A stretch of DNA of 64,000 nucleotides from Spinellus fusiger (taxonomy: Eukaryota > Mucoromycota > Mucoromycetes > Mucorales > Phycomycetaceae): positions 145,927-209,926 of the forward strand of contig JALLLS010000062.1 in the NCBI GenBank assembly GCA_025094145.1, read 5' to 3'. The position numbers were made by a program, and so were the translations under genes. Shown here piece by piece: positions 22,858 to 32,243 of the stretch. The stretch's first letter is position 1. Each line of letters starts with the position of its first letter. The notes beneath the pieces were generated by a model. The model was not told the DNA's origin. It saw nothing but the letters and a program-made list of their open reading frames with translations, and did no database searches.

Positions 22858-23122
22858 TTTGTTCTCCTCGTTAGTTCTTGCTCGGGTGCGTTTGGCAAGC
22901 AGTTTTTCTTTTCTGCTTTTAGGGACGTCGTAGGTGGTGGGGACGTCGGTAAGGCCAAACTCGAAGGGTTTGGCGGGTGGTGCTGAGGTGGGGTCCGTGG
23001 TTAATGGATCCAGTGTGATATAGGTGGCGGGGGGTGTTGGTGTTGACGGATGGGTGATTGTAATGTTTGCTGTAGATTTTATTATAACTCTTTGGGGTAA
23101 TATTTATTACGCGAAAGAGCCT

Positions 23123-23137
23123 CAGTAGTATCTACAG
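23123..23137. repeat. LINE target-site duplication, 5' side
   Basis: Exact second copy of CAGTAGTATCTACAG (17906-17920). Its last three bases are also the first three bases of the Tc1 terminal repeat, which fixes the order of insertion: Tc1 first, LINE second. Confidence 0.93.
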
Positions 23138-24489
23138 TGTCCGGCAAAAAAATAATAATTTATTTATTTTCCGATAGGATTCTTTTTTGGGGCAATACTT
23201 ATTCCTTGTAATAAAAACACACATTAAAACACAGTAGAGACTTGAAAATTGGATGAAGTATAAAGAAGGTCAACAGGATATTATATAAAGATTTATTGGG
23301 TGGAAACCCTTAATATTTGGTGTTTCCACCTTGGCCTCTATAACAGCCCTACATCTCCGATGCATGCTGTCGATGAGGGCTTGGTGACAGTCTTGGGTAT
23401 TTTTCCCACTCTTGCACCAGGAGAGCCTTCAGATCCTGGAGGGTGCTCCCTGGGGCATCTTCTTTCTGACTGCTCTGTCGAGCTCCTCCCAAAGATGCTC
23501 AATTGGGTTCAGGTCAGGGCTCTGAGAGGGCTCTCCCTCCATAGTGACTATACCTCTCTCATCCTTCCATTTCCTAGTCTCTTTACTAGTATGGCAACTG
23601 GCATCGTCCTCTTGAAGAACAGAGCCTACCACTGGATTCAGTGCCAAAAGACAAGCCAGCTCGGGCAATAGGCCGTTTCTAAAATACTGGTGTATTTGGC
23701 ACTATTGATGGATCCCTCCACCACAGCAAGTCTACCAACACCGTCACAAGAAAAGGAACCCCAGACCATCACACTGCCACCACCAAACTTCATGGTAGGC
23801 TTCACATTCTTTGGGAGCAGTCCTCCTTCTTTCTGCGCACTGCTCTGTTGCGATGGTTATTGCTCATTAGCTGGTACTTGGACTCATCGGACCAGATGAC
23901 TGTCATCCAGTCTTCATCTGTCCAATGAAGGTAGGTCCTAGTCCAGGTAAGCCTCAACTTCTTATGTTTAGTGCTGAGAGAGGGTTTCTTAACCACCCTG
24001 AAAGAAGATAGGCCAATCTTCTTCATGATTTTTCTAAAAGTGCTCATCCACACTTTGGTGGTCATCTGCTTGTAAAGTTGATCTATTGTCTGAAATAAAT
24101 CCCTTTCCATCTCGTATACAAACTCTTTATCGTCCTTCTAAGTCAGAACAGGCTTGCGCCCAGAGCTCTTCCCTGCTTTGAAACAGCCAGTTTCCCTGTA
24201 CTTCTTCACGATGAGGTTGACAGTGGGTTTACTGACACCAAACATGGCTGCAATCTCCACTTGGCTGGTGCCATTTTGGGTGGCCTCTTGAACAATGAGT
24301 TGACGAGTAAAGTTGTTGATATTTTTCTTTCTGTTTCCAAAAGGTTTGGTGGTTTGTTCAGTGGTGTTAGACATAATAGATGATATAGCGGGAAAAGAAG
24401 AAATGAGGAATGTGTAAAAAAAAATATTTTTTTTGACCAAAATAGAGGTCGGAAAACGAAATAAATTATTATTTTTTTGCCAGACACTG
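23135..24489 (-). mobile_element. Tc1/mariner element (family H), inactive
   Basis: 1,355 bp with inverted repeats of about 40 bp (CAGTGTCCGGCAAAAAAATA at the left; the same with one change, inverted, at the right end 24489), flanked by TA at 23133-23134 and 24490-24491. The minus-strand transposase starts at 24374 (MSNTTEQTTKPFGNRKK). It has a helix-turn-helix (TSQVEIAAMFGVSKPTVN), a DDE first Asp (TVIWSDESKYQ) and a C-terminal SPDLNPIEHLWEEL with the catalytic Glu. A TAG at about 24141-24143 and frame changes near 23640-23800 disable it. Family identity is certain. Confidence 0.9.
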
Positions 24490-24732
24490 TATAGTGATTG
24501 TACAGTATTAGCTATATTATAATAAACAATTTTATTTATAAACACTATATTCTATTGATAATACAGTTTGATAGTGAGGTATACTACAAAAGGAAATCAA
24601 ATTTAGATGCTTGCAAACCTTTTGATTTTAAACACAGTTCCATAAGAGGGCAAAATATTTTTGGTCTTAAAAGGAAGGAGATATTATCGCTTAAAGGCCA
24701 GAAAAATCTTTGGGCGTATAGTAAAAAGATCA

Positions 24733-24747
24733 TTCAAAGTGATTTTT

Positions 24748-24781
<34 letters not shown>

Positions 24782-24791
24782 CACACACACA
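24733..24791. repeat. Poly-A run followed by a (CA)n microsatellite
   Basis: A run of T then A (about 24745-24766) passes into an AC/CA dinucleotide repeat of about 12 units. It lies just outside the right end of family A copy 3. Confidence 0.85.
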
Positions 24792-24799
24792 CTCAGCAA

Positions 24800-26805
24800 T
24801 GTATAGATATAAACAAACTCCTCATAAAGACATAGAGCAGGCTAACATTCAAATAGAGTGTTCAGCAAGAACAATTACCAGAAAATTATCTTTACAATTA
24901 ATAATTTACAAAAAAGTATCTGCCTTTTAAACATTTAACATAAAGTATGTTAAATGAAAGTTAGGCATTGTAGTGAATCCATTTATGCTAAAGGGATTAG
25001 TCTTAGCAAAGTAATAATAAAAACATAGTGTCTTATCGTAATATTATTATTATTTAAAAATAAAAAGAGTCACTGTTTTATACACTTTACTCTTTAAAAA
25101 AAGAAAAAGAAAAGAGAATACTCTACCATGTAAGACTTTAGATTTTAAGTGTCTACTTTAGTGGGTTAGATTAATCTATGGCTTTAATATGCAGCTATTA
25201 ATAAGCAAGCCTTCCTTGAACCTTTTAATGTGATTCAAACTATCTTCTTTAAAAGACAATCAACTTTTTCCGTGTTATATCCGACATCACACCTTTTATG
25301 TACTCATTTACATAGGACAATACCTATATCTTTCTCTCTGGAGGCTTGAATGCTCAATCTATCTGACTTTATCTTCTTCTTTCAATACTTACATGCACAT
25401 CTTCTATACTTTTTTCAAAAGATTTTCAAAAATGGCTACGATGCCCAATGCGTGATAAGCACACTACACGCAAAAATCAGAATAAGACTTCAAACCCTAT
25501 TTGATTCCAAATGGGGTGATTAATAATTCACCGGTGCCCTGGAAAGATAGAGTACCGCTTTGGAAGTCAGAACTATCTATAAGTGCCTATTTCAGTTCCT
25601 CACTCTTTCTATCTCTCCAATGAATTACCAACGAGTTTGGCAAACATGATTTCGTTGGAGCATTGGAGGAACAACTCAGAAGATAACAGAGTCACATAGA
25701 TCAGGGATTTGTTACTATTCTAGAAAATTAAGTTGTGTTCTACATTTACTTATTAGTTAGCAACCAGTAGCTATCGTTATTACTCGACAAACGTTTAAAA
25801 TAGTTTCTACTTGTTGTATTTTGACTGTTTGGCTGTCGGATTGTTTTATATATATATAATAGATAATAAATAATAATAATAATAGAAGGACTAGCTTAGT
25901 GTTCTTAGTCTTATGTTTATCGTAGTATATTTTAGTGTTAGTCTGTTAATCTATACAAGGGTCTTTGTCAATAATTATTAGACTCGAGGTGTTGAGATAA
26001 TAAAAGAGACTTTAGTAACAAATGAATATTCCTGGTGGACTTTAGATTAAACTAAGTGATTATTCTATATGCCTTTTCTATCTCAAAACACCAGATTTCT
26101 CTCTTTTTTTTCTTTCTACAAGTACAAACGATCATTTGTCTTAAAATTAGATAGTTGCTAGAAGACAACAACCTAAACGCTATTTCCGGAAATAGTGTAC
26201 TAATAGTGTACTTATAGACAAAAGAGCATAGGCAATACTATCTACATCATAAAAACAGTTTTTTACTCTCACGACAACACTATCCATTCTTCTCATTGAT
26301 ATTAAAAACCGTAATATAAAAGATAACACTACCCACGCGATTCTGCCGTTTCTTTCTGTAAGATAGGCCTCACCCTTGCTGATAACACAAATAAAGTAAA
26401 ACAAAAACAAGCCTCTATCTGAATAAAGAAAGGATCGGCGCTCAATGTATCAATAATCAAAATAGCATATAGTAATCTGATTTACTGTTATTGGCAGCTG
26501 TTGGCTGTTTTGCTTTCACATTGGGTTACATTGTGTATCGTACATGTCAGACATTGTTAACAAAAAAACACGTTGCTTATCATTCATCCATCAAAACAAA
26601 ATACATTTTTTGGCAATTGAAAAAAGAATACGAAAAAGAATAAATTATATTTTATAGTCTTTGATGCAGTAATATAAACAGGGCTATGATAAATAAAGAC
26701 AAAAGCAAGCTACATCTTGTAGATGTGCTCTATGATAAAAATAAGTGGTTTCTTGAGTCCATAAAGCCAGCGAGGAAAACCCAGGGAATATTAGGGAGGA
26801 CCTTC
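24800..26805. other. Intergenic region with a diverged LINE 3'-end relic
   Basis: No gene recognised. Near 25410-25491 the sequence ATGGCTACGATGCCCAATGC followed by TTCAA resembles the 3' end of the LINE at 17921 (GTGGCTAAC..ATGCCCAATGC..TTTGAA), suggesting an old 5'-truncated copy. A hydrophobic minus-strand open frame at 26180-26410 has no recognisable motif and was not called. About 26500-26800 is AT-rich 3' flank of the 53-aa gene. Confidence 0.45.
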
Positions 26806-26967
26806 TTAGTTGGATTTTGTGTAGAAGATAATATCGTTCTTGCATTCCTGGATGTAAGAGTAAACTAAGGCACCAGCAACAGAGAAACCAAACAGGCGCT
26901 TGCCCATAACAGTGACGACTGAAGGACGGGCAGTGGTAGTGATAGCAAGACGAGTGAGAGGGTTCAT
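26806..26967 (-). CDS. Small single-membrane-span protein, 53 aa
   Basis: Not confidently recognised. ATG at 26965-26967 (context CACCATGAA) to TAA at 26806-26808. The product begins MNPLTRLAITTTARPSVV (Ser/Thr/Arg-rich with no acidic residues, like a mitochondrial targeting segment). It continues into a short hydrophobic span (RLFGFSVAGALVYSYI) and a charged tail ending FYTKSN. Codon choice is strongly C-ending (CTC, ATC, ACC, GTC), like the ribosomal protein genes nearby and unlike random AT-rich sequence, so I take it as a real, well-expressed gene. Size and layout recall small subunits of respiratory complexes or ATP synthase, but that is inference. An upstream non-coding exon is possible. 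Confidence 0.6.
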   Translation of the reverse strand: MNPLTRLAITTTARPSVVTVMGKRLFGFSVAGALVYSYIQECKNDIIFYTKSN

Positions 26968-28003
26968 GGTGTTGGAAAGAAGACGAACAATGATTTAGAT
27001 CTTGATACAACGTGAGTTATCTTTTTATATAAAGGCATTATCTTGGATATCTTGGATGGGATCTGACGGGTAAAATACAGAAAAAAGAAACTTCTACTCC
27101 GAAGGCATGCGGGGAGATTTCGGAAAAAGAATATAAAACTTATCTTGACATAACGATGGACATGCGGAGTATGGAAGTCAAGAGAGGGTCTCTTCAAAAG
27201 TTTGCTATTTCTTATAGTGTTTAAACCTAAAATGAGACACTATTTTTTAAAAGATGAATGACACTTCAAAAGATGAATGGCATTCACAATAAATAAATAA
27301 AACAACTACAAAAATACATTAGAAGCCTTAATAAAGGTGGTAGATAAATGTTTTACCAGTAACATACCACCTTTTTTGTGGAGTAGATTGCAATTGAGCC
27401 TCTGGTGAAGTGTCTATAGCGTGTTTTTAGCTATGGAGTTATTGTTCATTCTATTATAGTGTATTTCATAGCAGATGTAGTATTTAACATTACTATCTTT
27501 CAATGACAAATAAAAAGACAATAATGACTATAGTTATAGTTATATATATATTTATAGTTATATATATAGCTATATATATAGTTGTATATCTATAGTTGTA
27601 GTCATAGTAATAACAGTAATAACAATAACTCATTACACTAACAATAAACAAGTCTGCATTATTTCTACTCAGGTAAAAAGACTCTCCTGGTTATAGAAAA
27701 CAAAAAAGTATTCCTTATCCACTAGCAATCGTCCACTACCAACAACAGAAAAGACTCTTTTGCAGTGATGACTACACTCATCCAAAATACAAGATCAAGT
27801 CGTTGAACACTCTCATTCTTTAAATCTTATTTATTCCTTTTTGTGAGCGAATAGTTTACAGAAATAGTGTAAAAGACACACAGAGAATTGAAGTAAAAAA
27901 AAAGTCACTATAGCAAAATATCATATTATAATTTCTCAGGGCCAAATATCTTTGTCTTTTTCTGTCAGTTCAATGGCTATTGCTTGTTTATAGTCTACAC
28001 ACC
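26968..28003. other. Intergenic, AT-rich, no gene seen
   Basis: Contains the probable promoter of the 53-aa gene and a block of alternating AT motifs near 27530-27605 (repeated tatagttatatatata units). No coding sequence recognised. Confidence 0.5.
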
Positions 28004-28206
28004 AGGAGATCTTTAGGATATATAAAAAATAGTCAAGCTAAAATTGTTTAAGAAATGACACATCGATTTGAAAAGCAAAAATAAATTATGTATTCATGTT
28101 AGTTTTTAAATAAAGATTATTATGTAGATTTACCTGTAGATATCTGAATCCCGGAGGAAACCACTTTCGATGTGGCGATATATAATATGAATGCATCAAA
28201 GAATAT
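28004..28206 (-). mobile_element. Right end of a Fanzor-bearing element (conserved non-coding segment plus terminus)
   Basis: From the Fanzor stop codon to the terminus TACACACCAGGAGATCTTTA (28004-28023). It aligns over most of its length with 43043-43241, which lies in the same position beside another Fanzor relic. Shared blocks include TTTTTAAATAA, ATATCTGAATCCC and GGAAACCAC..T.GATG.GGCGA. The terminus is that of family A. In active Fanzor and TnpB elements the guide RNA derives from this 3' segment, so it is a candidate guide RNA locus by position. Confidence 0.6.
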
Positions 28207-28680
28207 CTATTCTTTTCTACAGAATGGAGCTGGTCTGTAGTGACCCTTTAAATACTCTTCTGTGATTTCATAGATATTCTTTGATGCATTCACATCTCTG
28301 TTCCAAACAATTCCGCAACCTTGGCAAGCGTGGACACTGTTGAAATTCATGAATACCTCGGTGAGGCTATGTGTGCTACAAGTGTGGCAGATCTTGAGAA
28401 CAAAAAATAAAACAGAGTAACTGTTAGAAGAGCTTTTTATATTGGGTAAGAGGTCAATCATGTTTACTCTCGATGCTCGGAACTCATCGACAGCAACCAT
28501 AAGAAAATCTCCATCTTTTTGTCTCTTTTTTCAATGATTGATATAAAACTCTCGTCAAACCAACACGATGACCTTTAAACTTGGCAGTGTTCTTTCCTTT
28601 TATTCCTGAACCATAAGCAATTACAGGCAGCTTGGTAAAATCATACTCCAATCTTTCTAGGTGCCAATACCCCTTTTTAA
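28207..28680 (-). pseudogene. Fanzor-like (TnpB-related) RuvC/zinc-ribbon relic
   Basis: C-terminal third of a Fanzor protein, the eukaryotic RNA-guided DNA nuclease family related to TnpB. On the minus strand 28680-28510 reads LEYDFTKLPVIAYGSGIKGK then FKGHRVGLTRVLYQSLKK. After a frame break near 28505 the frame continues VAVDEFRASRVNMIDLLPN, then ICHTCS and ACQGCG (the two Cys pairs of the zinc ribbon) and IVWNRDVNASKNIYEI, the RuvC-III motif with catalytic Asp, ending HYRPAPFCRKE. No N-terminal part is recognisable upstream of about 28680. Motif order and spacing make the family assignment strong; the copy is dead through truncation and frameshift. Confidence 0.8.
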
Positions 28681-29080
28681 TAATAAAATGATAGTAAAAA
28701 TAATTAGTTCAAAATGTATTAATGTACTCTCTATGTATGTCATATTACCCTTACACTGGCACCTTCTTCTTGCCTTTGTCTTTGTAACGGATTCACTGGG
28801 TTTATTATAGTAAAAGAATATAAAATAGAAACTAACTAATACGTCAGGCATAACAACCATATACTCACCATATCACAACTGTTGGTTTATATGCCAGGCA
28901 AAGGCAAACAAAATAAAGAGGGTAGAAGTTATGAAGAACAACAGCCAGTGTGTTTGGCAGGTATTAATATCCGAGCAGAAGAGAACAAAACGAAACTTCA
29001 CAAGTCATTTGCTTAATCAGAACCACCAAAGTAATGTAGACTACAACAACATTTTAGAAAGAAAAAGAATTACTTAAAGA
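28681..29080. other. Unassigned, possibly decayed Fanzor element interior
   Basis: Directly upstream (minus strand) of the Fanzor relic. Basic stretches appear in several frames but nothing I can align to the family. No gene called. Confidence 0.4.
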
Positions 29081-29277
29081 ACAGTTGCCTAATTACTCTT
29101 GTGATTAAATCGTATGCTGTGTTCCTGTTCATGTACCCTATTTGATTTCCCTAGACCAGCCTTTGTATCCAATACTCTATTTCGTTGTCCCTGCTAGAGA
29201 CCCAATATCTATACATTTATCTCTCTAGTAGTCCTGTTGATAACCACAGTGCCCTTTATTGCAGAATAAAAGATATA
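29081..29277 (-). repeat. MITE family F fragment
   Basis: Matches 37265-37460 in inverse orientation at roughly 75-80 percent by eye, including GAACAGTTGCCTA, GTGCTGTGTTCCTG and ACTATTTCG-type blocks, ending near the inverted-repeat end (CAGTGCCCTTTATTGC). Only one end is present. Confidence 0.65.
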
Positions 29278-29688
29278 TTTTACAAAGTTACATAGTATAG
29301 ATCTTGAGGCTGCTTTAATATCTCTCTCTTTAAGCTATAAGGATCAAAGTTATACGATAATAACATTTCAGTAAATTCATAGATGGACTCCCTCCTCTTG
29401 TCCTATGTATGTTTCAAGGGAAGAAAGAAACCTTATTTACAACAAAATCACTTTCTGGAATTCTATGGCCTTGAATTACAGGACCAAGATTATACACACT
29501 GTAGGATAGGACAGTTATCCTTCCCAACTTGCTTGGATATTCTATGAAATCGATAGCTATTGCTTGATAATAGCAAATTAGACAAATTCATAGTCAAATC
29601 AATAGCAAACTAGTATAAAAAGTGTAGTTGTCTACATCTTTAATAAAATAGACTTTGATCCAAACAGCTTCCTAGAGTATAAACAAGA

Positions 29689-30608
29689 TAATCTTTAGGG
29701 ACTTGAGTAACTGACTGTTTCTTATTCTCGACTTGTTTTCTTTGGTTGGCTAATGTGTTTGAAAAGAACCTTTTCACTGTCTGTCTGTCTTAGCATTGAC
29801 TATGGACTGTGTAATTAAACACTATAAAGTTGGATAAAAGGAAGAAGCAAACCTGACATTACAACTCAATCACTGCATTTAATGCTTAACATGTGCTATC
29901 CATAAGCCCACAGTATAACAATCAAGTACTCGTCAAGATGAGCATAATTAAGCAAGGTAATGTACTATTATTAACAAAGAGAAACAATAGAAGGAGGTGA
30001 TAGACACTACCAAGGACTATTCTTGAGATAAAAAGGTAAATAGTGTCTTCATCTGGGCTTGAGTTTATTGTATTCCACAAGACATAGCACTGACTCTTCT
30101 TCTAATAGATGATAGATGACTCATTATTCTCAAGACAAGTATTAAGTACAAGGTAAGCATATTATCTCTCTTGATTGAATTATTACTAATACACTCTTTT
30201 GATTTTAGATAAGTTAAGAATCTTTCTCAAGTCAGTGCCAGGTGGTCTTTTCTTCCTTCTATACTGTCTAGGCTGTCTAGGCTATACTCCTAAGCATAGT
30301 TATCTATCTCCCAAGGATAAAGCATAAGGCCTTTAGGTTGTGGATTCTATTGCTATGAAGGAATGCACTTGGGCAGTAGCTATAGTCATAATATAGTATT
30401 AGCTATACTATTACAATAAACAATTTTATCCATAAACAATATATTCTATTAATACAATTTGATATTGAGGTATCCACAAAAAGAAACAAATATTTGGATA
30501 TCTGCAAACCTGTTGATTTTAAATACAGTTCCATAAGAGGGCAAAATATTTTTGGACGTAAAGGGATGAGTGTGTCACTGATTAAAGGCCAGAAAATCTC
30601 CTGGTGTG
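29689..30608 (-). mobile_element. Family A element, internally deleted copy
   Basis: Left end degraded (AATCTTTAGGGACTTGAG near 29690, then TTGGCTAATGTGTTTGAAAA as in the other copies). Right end is AAAATCTCCTGGTGTG at 30608 followed by TA. The transposase and Fanzor-like interior is deleted: about 0.92 kb remains versus 1.69 kb. It could behave as a non-autonomous derivative, by inference. Confidence 0.75.
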
Positions 30609-30947
30609 TAAAGGGGTTGAAGGAGGAAATTCCTTAGTTGATGTAGTACATGGTGTGTCTTCTCTACCTTGCAGTATGTGTAGTACACGCTCTTCTCTCT
30701 GCCTTCTTCTCTTGCTCTTGTGTTGTTCACAGCCAGCCTCCCTATGATAGGCACTTACAAAGAGCTCTTCATTCCAGTGGAGTCCATGATGATGAGACAT
30801 TAATACCACTGGACAAGGAGAGAACTCATAGCGAGAAGAGAATCTCCTTTCTGAGGGCCTAATATCATAAATACAGTACTCGTAGTCTTCTGTGACTGAG
30901 TCTGGTTTGGGACAGGTAGAAATCAATGCAGACGATGCTTGTTCCAT
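30582..30947 (-). CDS. Unrecognised 121-aa protein, 3' end overlapping a transposon terminus
   Basis: ATG at 30945-30947 to a stop at 30582-30584. I do not recognise the family. The N-terminal two thirds look like real protein (DYEYCIYDIRPSERRFSSRY, EFSPCPVVLMSHHHGLHWNE, ELFVSAYHRE), followed by a basic KSKRRRQREER stretch. The last about 9 codons (LHTRRFSGL) read through the terminal repeat of the family A copy at 29689-30608. Either the element truncated the original C terminus, or an intron donor (CAAG|GTAGAG near 30675) leads to a further exon. Divergent from RPS5, which starts 453 bp away. Confidence 0.5.
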   Translation of the reverse strand: MEQASSALISTCPKPDSVTEDYEYCIYDIRPSERRFSSRYEFSPCPVVLMSHHHGLHWNEELFVSAYHREAGCEQHKSKRRRQREERVLHILQGREDTPCTTSTKEFPPSTPLHTRRFSGL

Positions 30948-31400
30948 AATGAAGCGTAGTCAATGTCCAGTCTCGCACGCCTTCCAACACACCCACACTG
31001 TGATGTCATTGGAGAGCCACTCTCTTCCCTTCAGTGTTAGGACTGCTGTTGTCCTGGGAGTCCAATGGCTGAGGTCCAATGGCTGTCATCCATGGTCGGC
31101 GGCTGACAATGACTTTCTTCCACTAGAAGAGGAGTGTGACTGCTCATAAGCCCGGACACTCAGGACAGTGGCGGCCGTTCAACTATCGATCATCTCTGCA
31201 CTGCCAAGAGCTCTCCCTCTTTTTCGCTAGGTAAAGAAAGACTCGCCACTAAGAGAATGGCCATGAATAAAGGATGACTGGATGGATTGCTGATGGATAC
31301 ATATCTCTGTGCTGTTTTTTGTTTTTGTATCGAATGTACGACGATGGATGCTATTTTACCATGACTATGTGTGTCTGGCATTGTTTCTATACACAGCATT
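30948..31400. promoter_or_regulatory. Divergent promoter region of the 121-aa gene and RPS5
   Basis: 453 bp between two divergent starts, more GC-balanced than other intergenic stretches. A polypyrimidine tract then ACACAG just 5' of the RPS5 ATG (31391-31396) looks like a splice acceptor, so RPS5 may have a 5'-UTR intron. No specific binding site is claimed. Confidence 0.45.
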
Positions 31401-32091
31401 ATGGTTGCTTTGAACTTGCCCGCTGACGTATTGGCCAGCGCTGATGGCTCCCGCAAGCTTTTCAACAAGTGGTCCTATGAGGAGGTTGAGGTCAAGGATA
31501 TCTCTCTCCAGGACTACATCTCTGTTCGTCAGCATGTGTACCTTCCCCACACTGCTGGTCGTTTCGCCACCAAGCGTTTCCGTAAGGCTCAGGTAACTTA
31601 TAGCAGAGATAGTCATATTTTTATATATATAAAGAAAAGAAAGGAAAGGAAAGCTCATCCCATGTTGGTAGTGCCCCATTGTCGAGCGTCTCACCAACTC
31701 CCTCATGATGCACGGTCGCAACAACGGTAAAAAGCTCTTGGCTGCTCGTATCGTCCAACACGCTTTTGAAATCGTCCACTTGTTGACCGACCAAAACCCC
31801 GTTCAGATCCTTGTCGATGCTATCATCAACACCGGTTGCCGTGAAGACTCCACCCGCATTGGTTCTCAGGGTACTGTCCGTCGTCAGGCTGTGGATGTGT
31901 CTCCCCTCCGTCGTGTCAACCAGGCCATTGCTCTCTTGACCACCGGCACTCGTGAGGCTGCTTTCCGCAACGTAAAGACCATTGCTGAATGTCTTGCTGA
32001 TGAGTTGATCAACGCTGCCAAGGGTTCTTCCAACTCCTATGCTATCAAGAAGAAGGATGAGCTTGAGCGTGTGGCCAAGTCCAACCGTTAA
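31401..32091 (+). CDS. RPS5: 40S ribosomal protein S5 (uS7)
   Basis: Small-subunit head protein that binds the 3' major domain of 18S rRNA near the E site. Model: join(31401..31592, 31672..32091), 203 aa, with one 79-bp intron (CAG|GTAACT ... GTAG|TGC). Family signatures: [38 protein letters not shown], then after the intron [20 protein letters not shown] and [49 protein letters not shown] and [20 protein letters not shown]. Length equals that of animal RPS5. The start ATG ([10 protein letters not shown]) follows a likely 5'-UTR splice acceptor. Codon use is strongly biased to C-ending codons, as expected for high expression. Convergent with RPL35, 152 bp between stops. Confidence 0.96.
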
Positions 32092-32243
32092 GTCTTATTC
32101 TTTTCTGTTTGCTATCCATGTGTTTGTATTCTCATCCAGACCACATTCACAATAAATAAATAAATAAATACAAAAACAAGATATTTTGGTGTGTTATTCA
32201 TTGTAGTTTTATTGAATAAGAGGGAGTCGTTAAGAGACTATTT

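Larger units (their letters stand above)
17921..23122 (-). mobile_element. Full-length non-LTR retrotransposon (LINE)
   Basis: A 5,202-bp element on the minus strand with ORF1 (21913-22857), ORF2 (18323-21916) and a roughly 400-bp 3' UTR ending ...AAAAATACTTTGAA with no long poly-A. A perfect 15-bp target-site duplication flanks it (17906-17920 and 23123-23137). Both ORFs are open, and their base composition is far more GC-rich than the surroundings, consistent with a recent arrival. It inserted 3 bp inside the end of an older Tc1 element. 5'-truncated relatives lie at 42216-42533 and, more diverged, near 25410-25491. Confidence 0.93.
16451..24716 (-). mobile_element. Family A element, copy 3, split by a Tc1 and a LINE
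   Basis: Left end TGCACACCTAAAGATTTTTG at 16449-16468; right end near 24716 (AATCTTTGGGCG). Subtracting the LINE (17921-23122 plus its 15-bp duplication) and the Tc1 (23135-24489 plus TA) leaves about 1.69 kb, the length of copy 2. The uninterrupted ancestral site is visible in copy 2 at 11977-11978. The inner part (16451-17917) is the inverse twin of 11977-13443; the outer part (24492-24716) is clearly diverged from 11760-11976. Broken transposase and Fanzor-like fragments lie on the minus strand at 17067-17330 and 16509-16919. Confidence 0.85.

Noticed and set aside
31371..31400. RPS5 start upstream at the GTG of 31371
   Set aside because: That stretch contains a polypyrimidine tract and an AG acceptor; the ATG at 31401 fits the family N terminus.
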